This document shows positions 4,145 to 5,196 of a stretch of 5,196 nucleotides of DNA, piece after piece. Source of the DNA: Myxococcales bacterium (GTDB lineage: Bacteria; Myxococcota; Polyangia; Polyangiales; Polyangiaceae). A model generated the notes under the pieces. The model saw only the letters and a list, made by a program, of their open reading frames with translations. It did no database searches and was not told the origin of the DNA. The stretch covers positions 1 through 5,196 of the forward strand of contig JAGQIY010001472.1 of the NCBI GenBank assembly GCA_020430865.1, written 5' to 3'. The position numbers and the translations under genes were made by a program. Position 1 is the stretch's first letter. The number at the start of each line of letters is the position of its first letter.

Positions 4145-5196
4145 GACTCCTCCCCGAATACCGCCTCACAGAAATCCAGCGCGAAGCGCGGTGCCTCGAG
4201 GCATCGCTCCACGAAGCCAAGCAACGCCTCGCGGTGCTTCGGATCGAGCCCGGGGTACCACGCGGGGTTCGCCAGCACCAGGCCTCGCCAAGCGAGGAAC
4301 GGCGCCACGACCTCGAGCAGCTGCGCGTCCTTGGAGCGCTCCAAGTAGCGCTCCCAGAACGCATACCAAAGCTCCTGCAGCGCGCCCTCCCAGGCGCCCT
4401 GATGCCCGAGTGCGAAGAAGATGAAGTTGATCGCGAGGCAGCTGACGTCATCCGCCGGATCGCCAACCGACCCACGGCTGGTGTCCAGCAAGCGCACACC
4501 ATCGGAGTCGTCGATGATGATGTTGAACGGGTGGAAATCTCCGTGGGTCCTGCGGCCACGCTCGTCCCGCGACTTCAAGCGCCAGCGCCAGGCGACGCAG
4601 GCCTGTTCGATGCGCTCGAGGCGCTCTCGAGGCACCTCGCTGTCCGCCGGAAAGCCATCGATGATGCCGAAGATCCCTTCGCCGCTGCCGACCAGGTCAC
4701 GAATCGCGCGCTGGTAGGCGACCGTCGACTCGATTTTTTCCTCATGGATATTCACCAGGGTGTCCGCGAGCGCGACCACCAAGGTCTTGTCCCGCGCTTC
4801 CAAGCGCCCGCGCTGCGCGATGCTGCGGAGCTCGTCAGCGTACACGTGCCCCTCCACGAACTCGCTCAGCAGGTAGAACTCCGCGGTGTCTCGCAACGAC
4901 ACCAGCTCCTCCCCGGACGTCGAGATCGCCCCGACATCGCACGCAGCCGCGTGCTGCTTCACCAGGCCGAACGTGTCGTACGCCAGGATCATCTCCAGCG
5001 CGCGATCCGAGCGGCGATCGTGTCCGAAGGCATTCGGCGCAGCGGTGTGGAAGACCAAGCGGCGCTCCTCACCCCCAGCCAGACGCACGTCGAGCAACAG
5101 CGGCTTGCCGTAGCCAAGGCCCTTGGTGGTCTCCTGATCCGAGCTCCCTTCGTCCACGCCGAAGCGCGAGACACGGGTCAACTCCGTGCCCGGCCA
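4141..5196 (-). CDS. Aminoglycoside-phosphotransferase-fold kinase (APH/choline-kinase superfamily), 5' end possibly outside window
   Basis: The frame is open from the window edge; the only start candidate before the conserved region is TTG 5181-5179 (346 residues), without a well-spaced Shine-Dalgarno, so the true start may lie outside. Residue numbers below count from that TTG. The C-terminal lobe has the APH/choline-kinase catalytic block HGDFHPFN (213-220, catalytic Asp215, Asn220), then VRLLDTSRG with metal-binding Asp233, and GDPADDV (240-246). The N-terminal lobe is plausible (GLGYGKPLLLDVRL as nucleotide loop and strand; FYLLSEFVEG as the hinge segment). Such enzymes phosphorylate small hydroxylated molecules: antibiotics, choline, sugars, amino acids. 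Resistance should not be inferred, since most family members in GC-rich soil bacteria are metabolic. The gene ends in TGA overlapping the GTG start of the P-loop kinase, so the two kinases are made together. The pairing recalls known single proteins that fuse an APH-like domain to a P-loop kinase domain. Confidence 0.87.
   Translation of the reverse strand, partial: WPGTELTRVSRFGVDEGSSDQETTKGLGYGKPLLLDVRLAGGEERRLVFHTAAPNAFGHDRRSDRALEMILAYDTFGLVKQHAAACDVGAISTSGEELVSLRDTAEFYLLSEFVEGHVYADELRSIAQRGRLEARDKTLVVALADTLVNIHEEKIESTVAYQRAIRDLVGSGEGIFGIIDGFPADSEVPRERLERIEQACVAWRWRLKSRDERGRRTHGDFHPFNIIIDDSDGVRLLDTSRGSVGDPADDVSCLAINFIFFALGHQGAWEGALQELWYAFWERYLERSKDAQLLEVVAPFLAWRGLVLANPAWYPGLDPKHREALLGFVERCLEAPRFALDFCEAVFGEES
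4149..4153 (-). promoter_or_regulatory. Ribosome binding site of the APS-kinase-like gene, inside the upstream gene
   Basis: GGAGG on the minus strand, within GGGGAGGAG, lies 4 nt before GTG 4144. It supports the unusual GTG start and the 4-bp overlap with the upstream gene. Confidence 0.7.

Noticed and set aside
3601..4348. Plus-strand frames opposite the two kinase genes
   Set aside because: Arg/Pro-rich text with no motif; the minus strand carries clear P-loop and HGD kinase motifs.
4141..5196. Antibiotic resistance gene
   Set aside because: The APH fold alone does not show resistance; the protein has only general catalytic motifs and sits with a metabolic-type kinase, not in a mobile or resistance context.
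1..5196. CRISPR array, tRNA, rRNA, insertion sequence or prophage genes
   Set aside because: No regularly spaced repeats, cloverleaf, rRNA text, transposase or phage proteins were seen on either strand.

Overview
The window is GC-rich bacterial chromosome. It is densely coded, with a strong GC bias at third codon positions and long spurious antisense frames. The mix of genes suggests a deltaproteobacterium or myxobacterium-like organism (Myxococcota/Polyangia), because universal stress proteins (USPs), CBS-domain proteins and possible sigma-54 promoters occur together. That placement is inference; the window holds no rRNA or marker gene to fix it.

Layout: (1) 2-364, +, the C-terminal end of an acetyl-CoA hydrolase/CoA-transferase. 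(2) 443-916, +, a USP with an intact ATP-binding signature. (3) 986-1432, -, a two-CBS protein convergent with (2); a GC-rich hairpin lies between them and could stop transcription from both sides. (4) A 264-bp divergent intergenic region with palindromes and a sigma-54-like element. (5) 1697-2146, +, a second USP, followed 11 bp later by (6) 2158-2580, +, another two-CBS protein, probably one operon. (7) 2674-3402, -, a CBS-CBS protein with an extra C-terminal domain that reads like a catalytically dead GIY-YIG domain; it has a well-placed sigma-54-like promoter and a strong Shine-Dalgarno. (8) 3623-4144, -, a divergent adenylylsulfate-kinase-like P-loop kinase, overlapping by 4 bp (GTGA) the end of (9) 4141-5196, -, an aminoglycoside-phosphotransferase-fold kinase whose 5' end may run off the window.

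How they may work together: USPs bind ATP in some subfamilies, and CBS pairs generally sense AMP/ADP/ATP or related adenine ligands. Five such genes in 3 kb, next to a CoA-transferase of acetate/4-hydroxybutyrate type, suggest an adenylate-sensing stress or dormancy island tied to fermentative or low-energy metabolism. The two coupled kinases downstream may act together on an unidentified small molecule; no other sulfate-assimilation gene is visible, so APS kinase activity should not be assumed.

The points most worth checking are the CBS plus degenerate GIY-YIG fusion, the sigma-54-like elements in front of both minus-strand CBS genes, and the two-kinase module. No mobile element, CRISPR array, tRNA or rRNA was seen.
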